NCBI GenBank assembly: GCA_002102555.1
Contig: MCFL01000370.1
Coordinates: 1-20,512, forward strand
DNA length: 20,512 bases
DNA from: Catenaria anguillulae PL171
Taxonomy: Eukaryota > Blastocladiomycota > Blastocladiomycetes > Blastocladiales > Catenariaceae
Direction: 5' to 3'
Notes under the pieces: generated by a model
Told to the model about the DNA's origin: nothing
What the model saw: only the letters and a program-made list of their open reading frames with translations
The model's database searches: none
Position numbers and translations under genes: made by a program
Part shown: piece by piece, positions 1 to 8,308 of the stretch
How the letters are laid out: each line of letters begins with the position of its first letter
Position numbering within the stretch: the stretch's first letter is position 1

Positions 1-184
1 ATTGTCGGTTGCCGTTAACGTTGTCTATTTGTGCCTCTCTTCTTTCTCTCTGTCTGCCCGTGTCTGTTGCTGAATTTCTCCGGTGCCTCCTTGACGGACG
101 TTCATTCCATCTCACACGCACGCTGGCCGTACCCCCAATCCCAACTATCAATTCGTTCTCACGCCCATTGTCTCGGACCCGAAG

Positions 185-495
185 ATGGCATCCTCCTCGG
201 GCAACACCAACATTCCCGGCTCCTTTTGGGATCCCGCGGCCACGCCAGGCGGTCCAGCACCGGCACGGGCGCCGACACGGCCAACTCGAATACGCTGGGC
301 CGAGCGAGTACGTTTGTGTCTTCGTCGTATGCCACGTGATGCTTTCCATGAAGCAAGCGGCGAGTGGGATCGCGTCCAAGCTGGTGGGCAAGAGCAAGAG
401 CAGGCGCGATCGGAGCAGGAGCAAGGGCCGCCCAGGAAGCCAGCCGGCGAACCCGCTGTTGCAGCGACCGCCGATGAGCAGTTAGAGGAAGAAGA
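185..495 (+). CDS. Hypothetical first exon, unresolved reading frame
   Basis: A pyrimidine-rich leader (1-184) runs into an ATG at 185 in good context (CGAAGATGG). The frame stays open to a GTACGT at 496-501, which matches the 5' splice site used by confirmed introns in this window, so the simplest reading is one exon of about 103 codons ending in a Glu/Gln-rich stretch (EQLEEEE). The product resembles no family I know. The other two frames also have coding-like third-position GC in parts of the same interval: a Ser/Thr-rich stretch at about 240-333 and a Lys/Arg/Ser-rich stretch from the ATG at 351 to a stop at 485. A second GTACGT sits at 308-313. The true frame, introns or frameshifts therefore cannot be fixed by eye. 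No convincing downstream exon was found before the next gene. Confidence 0.3.
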
Positions 496-501
496 GTACG
501 T

Positions 502-1290
502 TACTACTAGGAAATACTTTTGTCTCTCGCTCTCGTCTCTCGTCGCTCTCGTCGCTCTCGCCTCGCCTCGCCTCGCTCTGGAGGATGGGGATGGGGATTT
601 GGAATGGGAATGGGCGCGTGACCTTTTGGATGGGATGATCCATGACATGACCCTGAACAAGTATGGATTCCCTACATGGATTGGCTCAATTGCTCGGGAT
701 ATAGGGCTCAAGTCATATAGGTCATGGTTTCTGTTCGGCCCGCTCCTGACTTGGGATATGGCATGGCAATGGCATGGCCCGCCAACCAACATTAGCTTAG
801 CAGGCAGCGCAGAGGGAAAGCCTCGTCGGGTGTCTCTGTCTCTGTCTCCATTGTCGGTTGTTGTCGTGTGGTGTGTGTGTGTGAGTGTGTGATGTCCCCC
901 TGCCCGTCTAAAAGAGCTCGAGTCGGTCGGATCATCACTCAGCACATTTCTCAGCCGTCAGCCGTTTGAGTGCAGCAGTTTGTGGTCGCGTCTCCATCCC
1001 CCATACTTATCCCCATATCCCCCATAACACATAAAGAGTCCATCGCCTCCCTCCCTCTCTTGCCATCTTGCCATCAACAGTTTACCATGCACACTCTCAT
1101 GCTCATGTGTTGACTTGTGCCTGCCTCATCTCCATCTCCATCTCCATCTTGATCATCGTCATCGTCAATTGCCTAGCCGCCCCGACCGCCGCCTCCAAAG
1201 CCGCTTCCCTTCCACTACCCGCCTCCCGCCGCCACCCCTCCTCCCTCAAAGGCCCTACCCGCCGTCCCCGACACCAACCTCGCCAACGAA
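502..1290 (+). other. Gene-poor upstream region of the G6PD gene with C/T-rich tracts
   Basis: No gene is supported here. The stretch holds a TCTCGC/TCGCC low-complexity block at about 525-580, a GT-rich run at about 866-891, and C/T-rich sequence at 1021-1070 typical of a fungal core promoter or leader. Counting 1021-1080 gives 39 pyrimidines in 60. From 1177 to 1290 the frame of the G6PD start is open and proline-rich with no ATG, so part of it could be translated if an upstream exon exists, with CCTAG ending at 1176 as a possible acceptor. It most likely holds the G6PD promoter and 5' UTR. Confidence 0.5.
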
Positions 1291-2990
1291 ATGACCTCGC
1301 CCGCCAAACCCATCTCGGCCATTGACACGGACAAGGCCAACAAGCAGCCCGCCGCCACGGCCACGGCCACGGCCACGACCCCCTCGTCGGACGAGCAATC
1401 CCTGGCATCGCCCATTCTCGGCCAGAACGAATACGTGACCGTCATTGGTATTGATTGGCTCTTGTCTCTCTCTCCCTCTCTCTCATTTCATGCAATCAAG
1501 CACGTCTCATCTGACCCTCCTCTCTTGCAACCACAGTGTTGGGTGCCTCGGGTGATCTCGCGAAAAAGAAGACGTACCCGGCGCTCTACTCGCTCGCAAA
1601 GCACGCCTTCCTGCCCGCCTCAACACACATTCTCGGGTACGCCCGGTCCAACCTGTCGACCCAAGATTTTACCTCGCGCATCCAGCCCGGGCTCAAGGAC
1701 TCTGACCCACAACGCATTGCTGCGTTCGTGTCCAAACTGCACTACACGCATGGGTCGTACGACCAGCCACAAGACTATGCCAACCTCGACAAGGCCATCA
1801 CCCAGCTCGAAAACACGCATGCGTTGCCCGGTCAGTCAAAGAACCGCGTGTTTTACATGGCGCTGCCCCCCTCAGTGTTTATCCCTGTGGCAAACATGTT
1901 GCACGCGCACTGCCGTGCACACAATGGCGCCTGGACACGTGTCATTGTTGAAAAACCATTTGGCAAGGACCTCGAGTCGAGTCGCGAGTTGGGTCGCGCG
2001 TTGGCGGCCAACTGGCACGAGCACGAACTGTACCGGATCGACCACTACCTCGGCAAGGAAATGGTCAAGAACTTGATTTCGTTAAGGTTTGCAAACATGT
2101 TTTTCGGTGCCGTGTGGGACCGCCACGCCATTGCCAATGTGCAAATCACCTTCAAGGAAATGATTGGCACCGAGGGCCGCGGCGGGTACTTTGACGAGTT
2201 TGGTATTGTGCGCGACGTGATGCAAAACCACTTGTTGCAAATCCTGACGCTGGTCGCCATGGATCGGCCCGTGACACTCTTGGCCGACGACGTGCGCAAC
2301 GAAAAAGTCAAGGTGTTGCGGTGCATGCGGCCCATCAAGACCCAGGACATGGTCCTGGGCCAGTACGGGCCCTCTGAGGACGGATCCAAGCCCGGGTACC
2401 TGGACGACAAGACGGTGCCTGCCGGATCCAAAACACCCACGTATGCGGCGGCCGTCATGTTTATCGACAATGACCGGTGGTCGGGCGTGCCCTTCATCTT
2501 GCGGTGCGGCAAGGCACTCAACGAGGCAAAGACCGAAGTGCGCATCCAGTTCCGCGACGTGCCGGGCGGCCACATGTTCCCGTCCACCTTGTCGCGCAAC
2601 GAGCTCGTGATTCGCGTCCAGCCAAAGGAGGCCGTGTACCTCAAGCTCATGAACAAGGAGCCCGGGTTGGGGTACAAGCAGCACATTGCCGAGCTCGACA
2701 TGACGTATCATGAGCGGTACGAGGGTGTGCGCATTCCCGATGCCTACGAGGCACTCTTGTTGGATGTGCTTCGGGGTGATCAGGCCAATTTCGTTCGTGA
2801 TGACGAGCTCGATGCTGCTTGGTCCTTGTTTACCCCGGCCCTGCACGAGATTGATGCGGGCAAGATTGATCCGCTCGTGTACCCGTATGGCAGTCGTGGG
2901 CCCAATGGCTTGATCAAGTTTATGGCCCAGTATGGCGTGGAGCGCGATCGCACAGAGTACACGTGGCAGCCAAAGACGCCAAAGATGTGA
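1291..2990 (+). CDS. ZWF1: Glucose-6-phosphate 1-dehydrogenase, two exons
   Basis: Catalyses glucose-6-phosphate + NADP+ to 6-phosphogluconolactone + NADPH, the first and controlling step of the oxidative pentose phosphate pathway, normally in the cytosol. Exon 1 is 1291-1447 and exon 2 is 1537-2990. The 89-nt intron (GTATTG...CCACAG) has a CTGAC branch-like site at 1511-1515. Splicing joins ...EYVTVI to VLGASGDLAKKKTYPAL, the family's Rossmann coenzyme motif, giving 536 residues, slightly longer than the usual roughly 500 because of a Thr/Ala-rich N-terminus. Visible motifs are GASGDLA (about 55-61), EKPFGKD (about 191-197), and the active-site signature RIDHYLGKE with the catalytic His (about 219-227). 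These are followed by conserved FGAVWDRHAIANVQI, GYFDEFGIVRDVMQNHLLQ and the C-terminal YPYGSRGP. It looks intact. The ATG at 1291 is the only one in frame after the stop at 1174. Gene symbol is by homology to yeast. Confidence 0.97.
1354..1377. repeat. GCCACG hexanucleotide repeat in G6PD exon 1
   Basis: Four tandem GCCACG units encode alternating Ala-Thr in the nonconserved N-terminus of the G6PD protein, before the Rossmann fold. It keeps the reading frame and is probably length-variable. Confidence 0.8.
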
Positions 2991-3368
2991 GGATCCGTAT
3001 GGATGTGGATTGATTTGGGCGCCGGTGAAGCCCGAGTGTTGTTGTCAATGGTGTATGTTTGTATGTAATTTGTGTCTTTCTCTTCTCATTCACGACATGT
3101 CAAGTTATGCCATGCCATTCAAGTCTGCCCAGTCCTGGTCGCAATGCATTTTTTTTCCCCTGTTTCATGCCTTGGCTTTGTCCTTTCTCAGTTCTTCATC
3201 GTCCGCTGGGCAAAGTAACATGCGTCATTCCTCAGCTTTACTACAGACACGCATGACATCGGACAGTGTGGTTTGAATCGATTTGTCTCACCTGTATCTT
3301 TGCATCCATTTTGCATCCAACTTGTCTCACTCGGTCAAACGGTACAAATACCTCGCACCCGGCATTTC
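2991..3368 (+). other. Intergenic spacer between G6PD and the SDR gene
   Basis: This is a T-rich, non-coding-looking stretch following the G6PD stop. It should contain the G6PD 3' UTR and the promoter of the next same-strand gene. No canonical AATAAA, no RNA gene and no repeat was seen. Short open frames here are T-rich and unlike proteins. Confidence 0.5.
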
Positions 3369-3551
3369 ATGCCGACCACACTCTTCTCACGCCTTCAAAC
3401 TTGCCGGCCCTCACCACTTCAACACCTAGTACAGGTAACTTGATCCAAAATGCTCTCCACCACGCCCAACCCAGCCTCGGCCACGGCCGCACACGCTGCC
3501 AAATCCTCGGAACCCATCCAACCCTAATCGCAGCCGGGCATTCAAAAGGCC

Positions 3552-4275
3552 ATGAAGGTGCAGCCCATGACGGCCGAGCTGCCCATGGAGGCGGCCGACG
3601 ACCTAGCCACCGTTGAGACGTACCGTGCCGCGGGCAAGCTCCAGGGCAAAACGGCACTCATTACTGGCGGCGATTCTGGGATTGGACGCGCGATTGCCGT
3701 CTTGTTTGCGAAAGAGGGCGCGACGGTGGCTATTGCGTACATATGTTTTCCTTGACCTTGTCGCCCATGAATGGTGATATGTATTACACCATAGCTGAGA
3801 CTCGACCGCACAGTTACCTGCCCAAAGAACAAGAAGACGCACTTGAAACCCAACGACTTGTGACGGCCGCCGGCTCCACCTGCCACCTTCTCCTGCCTCT
3901 CGATCTCGGCTATCCCGAAAACTGCCAACAAGTCATCAACCACGCCCTCACTCTGCTCCCTGGCGGCCGCATCGACATTCTCATCAACAACGCCTCGGAA
4001 CAACACGTCACGCATGACTTTGCCGCCATTCCCATGGACCAAATCGACCGCACGTTCCGCTCCAACATCCTCAACTACATGTACATGACCAAGCTCGCCT
4101 TGCCGCACATGCCGCGCGGTGGCAAGATCATCAACACGACCAGTGTCACGGCGTACAAGGGCAAGCCCGAGCTCGTGGATTATTCCGCGACCAAGGGCGC
4201 CTTGGTGGCGTTCACCAGGAGCTTGGCGTTGCAGCTTGCGCCCAAGAGGATTCGAATCAATGCTGTTGCGCGCGC

Positions 4276-4329
<54 letters not shown>

Positions 4330-4426
4330 ATGGATCGATATCAACGGAATTCCCGTTTATCTTTCCCCAGTTCCCACGCCATTTCCAGTCAATTTCAGCC
4401 ACCAAGTGTGCGAAGCAAGCGCTTGA
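3552..4426 (+). CDS. Short-chain dehydrogenase/reductase, C-terminally truncated (possible pseudogene)
   Basis: A classical SDR of the YhdF/YghA-like group (NAD(P)-dependent oxidoreductase on alcohols/aldehydes; exact substrate unknown). From the ATG at 3552, exon 1 runs to 3736. A 77-nt intron (3737-3813, GTACAT...CACAG) follows, and exon 2 starts at 3814. The splice restores VAIAYLPKEQEDA in frame. Motifs are cofactor loop TGGDSGIG (38-45), NNAS (120-123), catalytic Ser172 in TTSVTAYKG, and Tyr185/Lys189 in DYSATKG. Family homology ends at NAVA (residues 211-214, base 4270), where a (GC)n(GT)n repeat begins. The family normally continues with PG-P-WTPL and about 65-75 more residues, none of which I can find downstream. 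The frame reads through the repeat as Ala-Arg then Val-Cys to a TGA at 4424-4426 (265 aa). Upstream in-frame sequence PGIQKA (3534-3551) is also family-like, so the true start is earlier: an ATG at 3450 is blocked by TAA at 3525-3527, or an exon at 3369-3434 is spliced to 3534. Fold and catalytic residues are present, but loss of the substrate-binding C-terminus suggests a dead gene or a misassembly. Confidence 0.85.
4268..4328. repeat. (GC)n(GT)n compound dinucleotide microsatellite
   Basis: About 11 GC units run directly into about 19 GT units. The repeat begins inside the codon after Val213 of the SDR sequence and marks the exact point where similarity to the SDR family is lost. Alternating purine-pyrimidine tracts of this type can adopt Z-DNA and are prone to slippage and breakage, and they are also a common place for assemblers to join unrelated contigs. 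Confidence 0.95.
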
Positions 4427-5436
4427 GATACGAGAGGTACTGGGGCAAGTGCGGCAACGGCCTATTGTGCAGGCAAGTATCGCTCTCCCATTGCACCTTG
4501 AGCTAGCTATGCATTACCGTTGTCCATGAATAACAATAGCGTTTGATTGGCCACTATACAGCTCATGTCTGCACATGTTCTTAGTTGTCGACGTTGACTC
4601 GGACGCAGCGCGAGCTCGTCAACGACTGTCACATTGGCACACTGTTCGCGGCAAGATTGCCATAAATTGGACGGATGACCGGTTCTCAAGTTGGCTGTTT
4701 CCTTTGCGGGGAGAACCTAATTGCGTGACTGGCATCTGCGTCCATCAGCTCATGTCCAGCGCCCTAGTTGATACAAGGCTTGTCGTCCAAGTTGTATGTG
4801 TCCGTTAGTTCTCGAACTTTCGGACGTGGACGTCTGAGTGCATCTCATGTCTTGTGGTTCGAAAACCGGCGGGCTGTTCCCACTATACGGTTTGGGAGCT
4901 GTTGCCTACTTCGCCGAAAGACCTTCGAAGTCGTTTGTCGATACTTTGCTGCCAGGTCAAGCACTACTGCGACCAGACTTGAGGTGCGACCTCGATGTGG
5001 AATGCGTCAGCGTATTGGACATAATTGTCCTGTAGGTGAAAGGCACTGCACTCAACGGTATCAGACTGAATTCGAACAGCTCGGAAAGTTTGTGACCCTT
5101 TCGTGCTGTGTTTTCGGCCCACAATCCTTACGAATGTTCCTGCTGGGCGCGCCGACAACAACCCGTCAGTTGCGAATGTTTCAGAATCAATTGTATTGGG
5201 CCGACGGTGAACAAAGCATCAACATAGTTCAGTTCGGGTTGTAACGGTGTCGTGGCAGCCAAAGAGCCAGTGGTTACGCCCATGTATCACAAAATTTTGT
5301 ATTGAGCAAGAGGAAAATGGCGGTGGCTCACAGCAAGCCCATGATACAATTGCGGCGCGGCCAACAACGAGAAAAAGACAATATTGAAGATGCAGCGCCC
5401 ACATCGCGCTGAGAGAGCAAAATGACTTATGGTGAC
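4427..5436. other. Region without a recognisable gene between converging SDR and ligase genes
   Basis: About 1 kb with less GC bias than the flanking coding regions. Open frames exist on + (for example 4838-5035 and 4768-5244), but their products match nothing I recognise, their codon use is unlike the neighbours, and no splice-linked domain appears. I specifically looked for the missing SDR C-terminus (PG-P-WTPL; the APAYVFLAS-like segment; the VNGG end) and did not see it. The right end should hold the 3' UTR of the minus-strand ligase. Confidence 0.5.
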
Positions 5437-7540
5437 CTAATCCGACTCGGCAATCACCTTGGCCTTGAGCACACGCCGCAAGATCTTGCCCTGAATCCAC
5501 ACGACACGAACAACGTGAGTATGATACCATACATGGCCGGCTGGCCAGTAGGAAGGAAAAACGTACCGTGGCGCTCTTTGGAATGGCATCCACAACCCTG
5601 ACCCCACCCCTCAACTTGCGATACGGCGCCACCTTTGCGTCCACAAAGGCGCGAATCTCGGTCCTGATCTCGTCGCCATCCTCAACCCCGGGCTTGAGCA
5701 CCACAAACCCAACCGGCACCTCGCCCGCGTCACGATCGGGCTTGCCCACAACGGCCGCATCCATCACGGCCGCATGCGTCAACAACAGGCCCTCGAGCTC
5801 GGCGGGCGCCACCTGATACCCCTTGTATTTGATGAGCTCCTTGATCCGGTCCACAATCATCCACGTCTGACCGTCCTCTTTGAGCACGGCCACGTCGCCT
5901 GTGCGCAGCCACCTGCGGCCTTGCCATTCCAAAAACGTCACGGAATTGGCTAGGTCATTGTCAATGTAGCCGGGCATGACGTTGGGGCCAGAGACGAGCA
6001 GCTCACCGGGCGTGTTGGGCGACGTGATGGGCACGAGCGAGGCGGGGCACGCCGGGTCCGTGTCGGGCGAGATGGTGGCGAGTACGGCGTACATGGAGGG
6101 CACGAGCGAGCCAATGGTGCCGAGAGCCGTGGCCGGGTCGGACGGGTCCGAGTTGCGCTCGAGCGAGGCGGTGGTCGTTAAGTGGGTGACGGGCGAGCAT
6201 TCTGTGCATCCGTAGCCTTGGCGAATGATGGCTGCGCACAAACAATATACACGTAGCATGTTAGGATATCGGAAGAAAAAAAAAAAAATGAATCCTCAGA
6301 GCAAACGTACCGCCCAACCGCTTTGCGACCGTCGCCTGCACCTCTGCATCCAACGGCGCCGCACCCACCGTGACCCGCCTCAAGCTGCTCAAATCAAACT
6401 TGTCGACAATCGGATGCTTTGCCAGTCCGACCATGATGGGCGGCACCAAATGCGAGATGGTCACCTTGTACTCTTGTACGAGCTTGAGCCAAGCGACCAG
6501 ATCGAATCGCGGCTCGGGCATGAGCACTGTTGTGCACCCCAAGTACATGGACATGAGGCAAAGGACAACGAGACCGTACACGTGGTAGTACGGGAGCACG
6601 GCGTCAAAGACGTCGGTCGGTTGGTAGACAGACAGGTATTCGTGCTGGGCGACTTGGAGGAGGTTGGACGCAATATTGGAGTGGGTAAGGGCAGCCGCTT
6701 TGTTTTTGCCAGTCGTTCCACTGTGCTCTGCCATGTGGTGAGCGATTTGGGAGATGGTGACAGGAAAATGATCACGAATCGGACGTACCTCGAGAAGCAA
6801 ATGCAAGCGACATCGCTTCCTTCGACATGCGGAAACTCGACACCGGCCAATTCCTCATCCTGAGCGGCATCCGACATCATGTCTCCGATGGACTTGATCT
6901 CCCCATGCTTTTCGTCACTGGCAACATGCTCATCCAACGTAAACACGGGCACATCCAGCTTGGCCATGGTCAGAATGTCCATGACCTCATCCACCATGGA
7001 GCTCACTGTGACAATGGCCTTGACCTGGCCCTCGGCTAAAGCCACCTGCTCTGCTGTCTCCTCGCGCGTCAAAACCGGATTAATCAGCGTCATGGACGCG
7101 CCCGCCAGCCACCCGCCAAATAAGGCCGCGGGCCAGCGCACGTGGTTGGGCGCAAACAGGACAATGCGGTCGCCGCGTTGCACATTGGACTGGGTCATCC
7201 ACTTGCGGGCCAAGCGCGGGACGCCTTGGAGAAAGTCGGTGTAGGTGAGCGTGTCGGCCGGGTGCAAGGCGCGCGTGAAGGCGATTTGTTGGTCGGGGCC
7301 CTTGCTTTGCGAATGTGTGCGGATGCGAGACAGGAGGAACGAGGCCAAGTTTGGACCTGTGGACGTGTAGTCGGTCGTATCGAGCACCTTGGTCGGGGCA
7401 AAGATGGCCGGGTGCAGTTGATGGTCAGTGCCGCTGCCATTGGGCGAGGTTGTCGCAGACTTGGCTGGCATCTGCTTTGTCGCTTGAGCGGTCGGTTCGA
7501 TGGTCGTTGAGGCGAGCATGTTGGACAATTGATTGGTCAT
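5437..7540 (-). CDS. AMP-forming acyl-CoA synthetase / 4-coumarate-CoA-ligase-like, four exons
   Basis: An ANL-superfamily enzyme that adenylates a carboxylic acid with ATP and transfers it to CoA; the substrate cannot be read from sequence. Exons on the minus strand are 7540-6789, 6720-6311, 6231-5567 and 5490-5437. The introns are 68, 79 and 76 nt, all starting GTACGT and ending CAG; intron 2 has a clear CCTAAC branch site and a T13-rich tract. The product is 626 aa. Motifs rebuilt across the junctions are the P-loop FSSGTTGKNKAA (about 249-260), LPYYHVYG, QGYGCTECSPVT (about 392-403), WLRTGD (495-500), IVDRIKELIKYKGYQVAP (hinge, about 513-530) and IPKSATGKILRR with catalytic Lys611. The N-terminal 45 residues are a nonconserved Ser/Thr/Gln-rich extension. 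The protein ends AESD, without a peroxisomal SKL signal, so a cytosolic location is likely. An ATG 16 nt upstream opens an overlapping uORF. It shares a divergent promoter region with the 7TM gene. Confidence 0.94.
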
Positions 7541-7556
7541 GGGTGCAGCGATTCAT
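7425..7556 (-). promoter_or_regulatory. Overlapping upstream ORF of the ligase gene
   Basis: On the minus strand an ATG at 7556-7554 lies 16 nt before the ligase ATG (7540) in another frame. It opens a 43-codon frame that ends inside ligase exon 1 at 7425. If the transcript starts upstream, ribosomes initiating here would bypass the main start, so it would dampen translation. Whether the mRNA includes it is unknown. Confidence 0.4.
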
Positions 7557-8244
7557 GTCTCTCGTGGGGGATCGAGCCGAGCCTTTATCTGTAAAAAAAC
7601 AACTCGGAAACGGTTGCTTGTCGCAGGCAATGTGAACGTCAAGTGCACACACTCAGAGTCGGGCTGGCCGAGTGCCACTTTGGGCTCCAACCGAATGAAC
7701 CAGCACCAAGGCTGGACCCAGCGGCGCCACACTGGGACGGTCATCAATGGCGCGCAGATGGTGATGCGAGTTGCGCTGAATCAAGTGGGTCACATGGCAT
7801 TTATTTCATTTTTCATTTTCATGCGGTTTTCGGCTCCTTGCTTTGGGCTGCTGATATTATGCTGGTTGAATACAGCTCTTGGCCAATGATCGATCGGCGA
7901 CCACGGGTTGTGTGACGAAAAAGGAAGAAATCTCGACGAATTCAATGCAAGTACGGGATCATCAACGAATTCGAAGCAAATCCTTTTTGAAATCAATCGC
8001 TGCAGTATCAATTGACAGCGGATTCCTTCATGATCAATGGCAAGAGCATCCTGATTTGGCAGCGCAACGAATTCGGTTCTGTTCGCACTCCGTATCGCGT
8101 GCTGACTGATTGGCCTCCAAGCTATGTTGCATTGCGCTTGCACTCGTTCTCGTGTTCGCTCAGACGTTGACAGGATGATACATACCTACACAACACCATG
8201 CACACCTTAATCCGAATTGAATTCCCCCCTCTAGACAAGAAGCA
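7541..8244. promoter_or_regulatory. Divergent intergenic promoter region with four GAATTC boxes
   Basis: 704 bp separate the start codons of the minus-strand ligase and the plus-strand 7TM gene, so both promoters must lie here. GAATTC occurs at 7938-7943, 7967-7972, 8069-8074 and 8219-8224. The first three are preceded by ACG (AACGAATTCG in two of them), against only two other copies in the rest of the window. An inverted CCAAT (ATTGG) lies near 8109. Near the 7TM start there are short upstream ATGs at 8175 and 8198. No coding exon or RNA gene was seen. Confidence 0.5.
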
Positions 8245-8308
8245 ATGTCGGCCGCTGGGATTTCCAGAACAGCTACTGATACCATTTTGCTTGTTGTGCT
8301 GGTGCTAA
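8198..8308 (+). promoter_or_regulatory. Overlapping upstream ORF of the 7TM gene
   Basis: The ATG at 8198 (ACCATGC context) opens a 36-codon frame that overlaps the 7TM start codon at 8245 out of frame and stops at 8306-8308. A shorter uORF starts at 8175 and stops at 8208-8210. Their relevance depends on the unknown transcription start. Confidence 0.35.

Noticed and set aside
148-945. 265-aa minus-strand ORF at the left end
   Set aside because: Made largely of translated CT/GA and GT low-complexity repeats (Thr-His and Ser-Arg runs).
2045-2846. Two long minus-strand ORFs (218 and 254 aa) inside G6PD exon 2
   Set aside because: They are antisense shadows of strongly conserved G6PD codons with GC-rich third positions; their products match nothing.
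4294-4529. ORFs starting with poly Val-Cys after the dinucleotide repeat
   Set aside because: These are translations of the GT repeat itself plus unrelated downstream sequence, with no SDR C-terminal residues.
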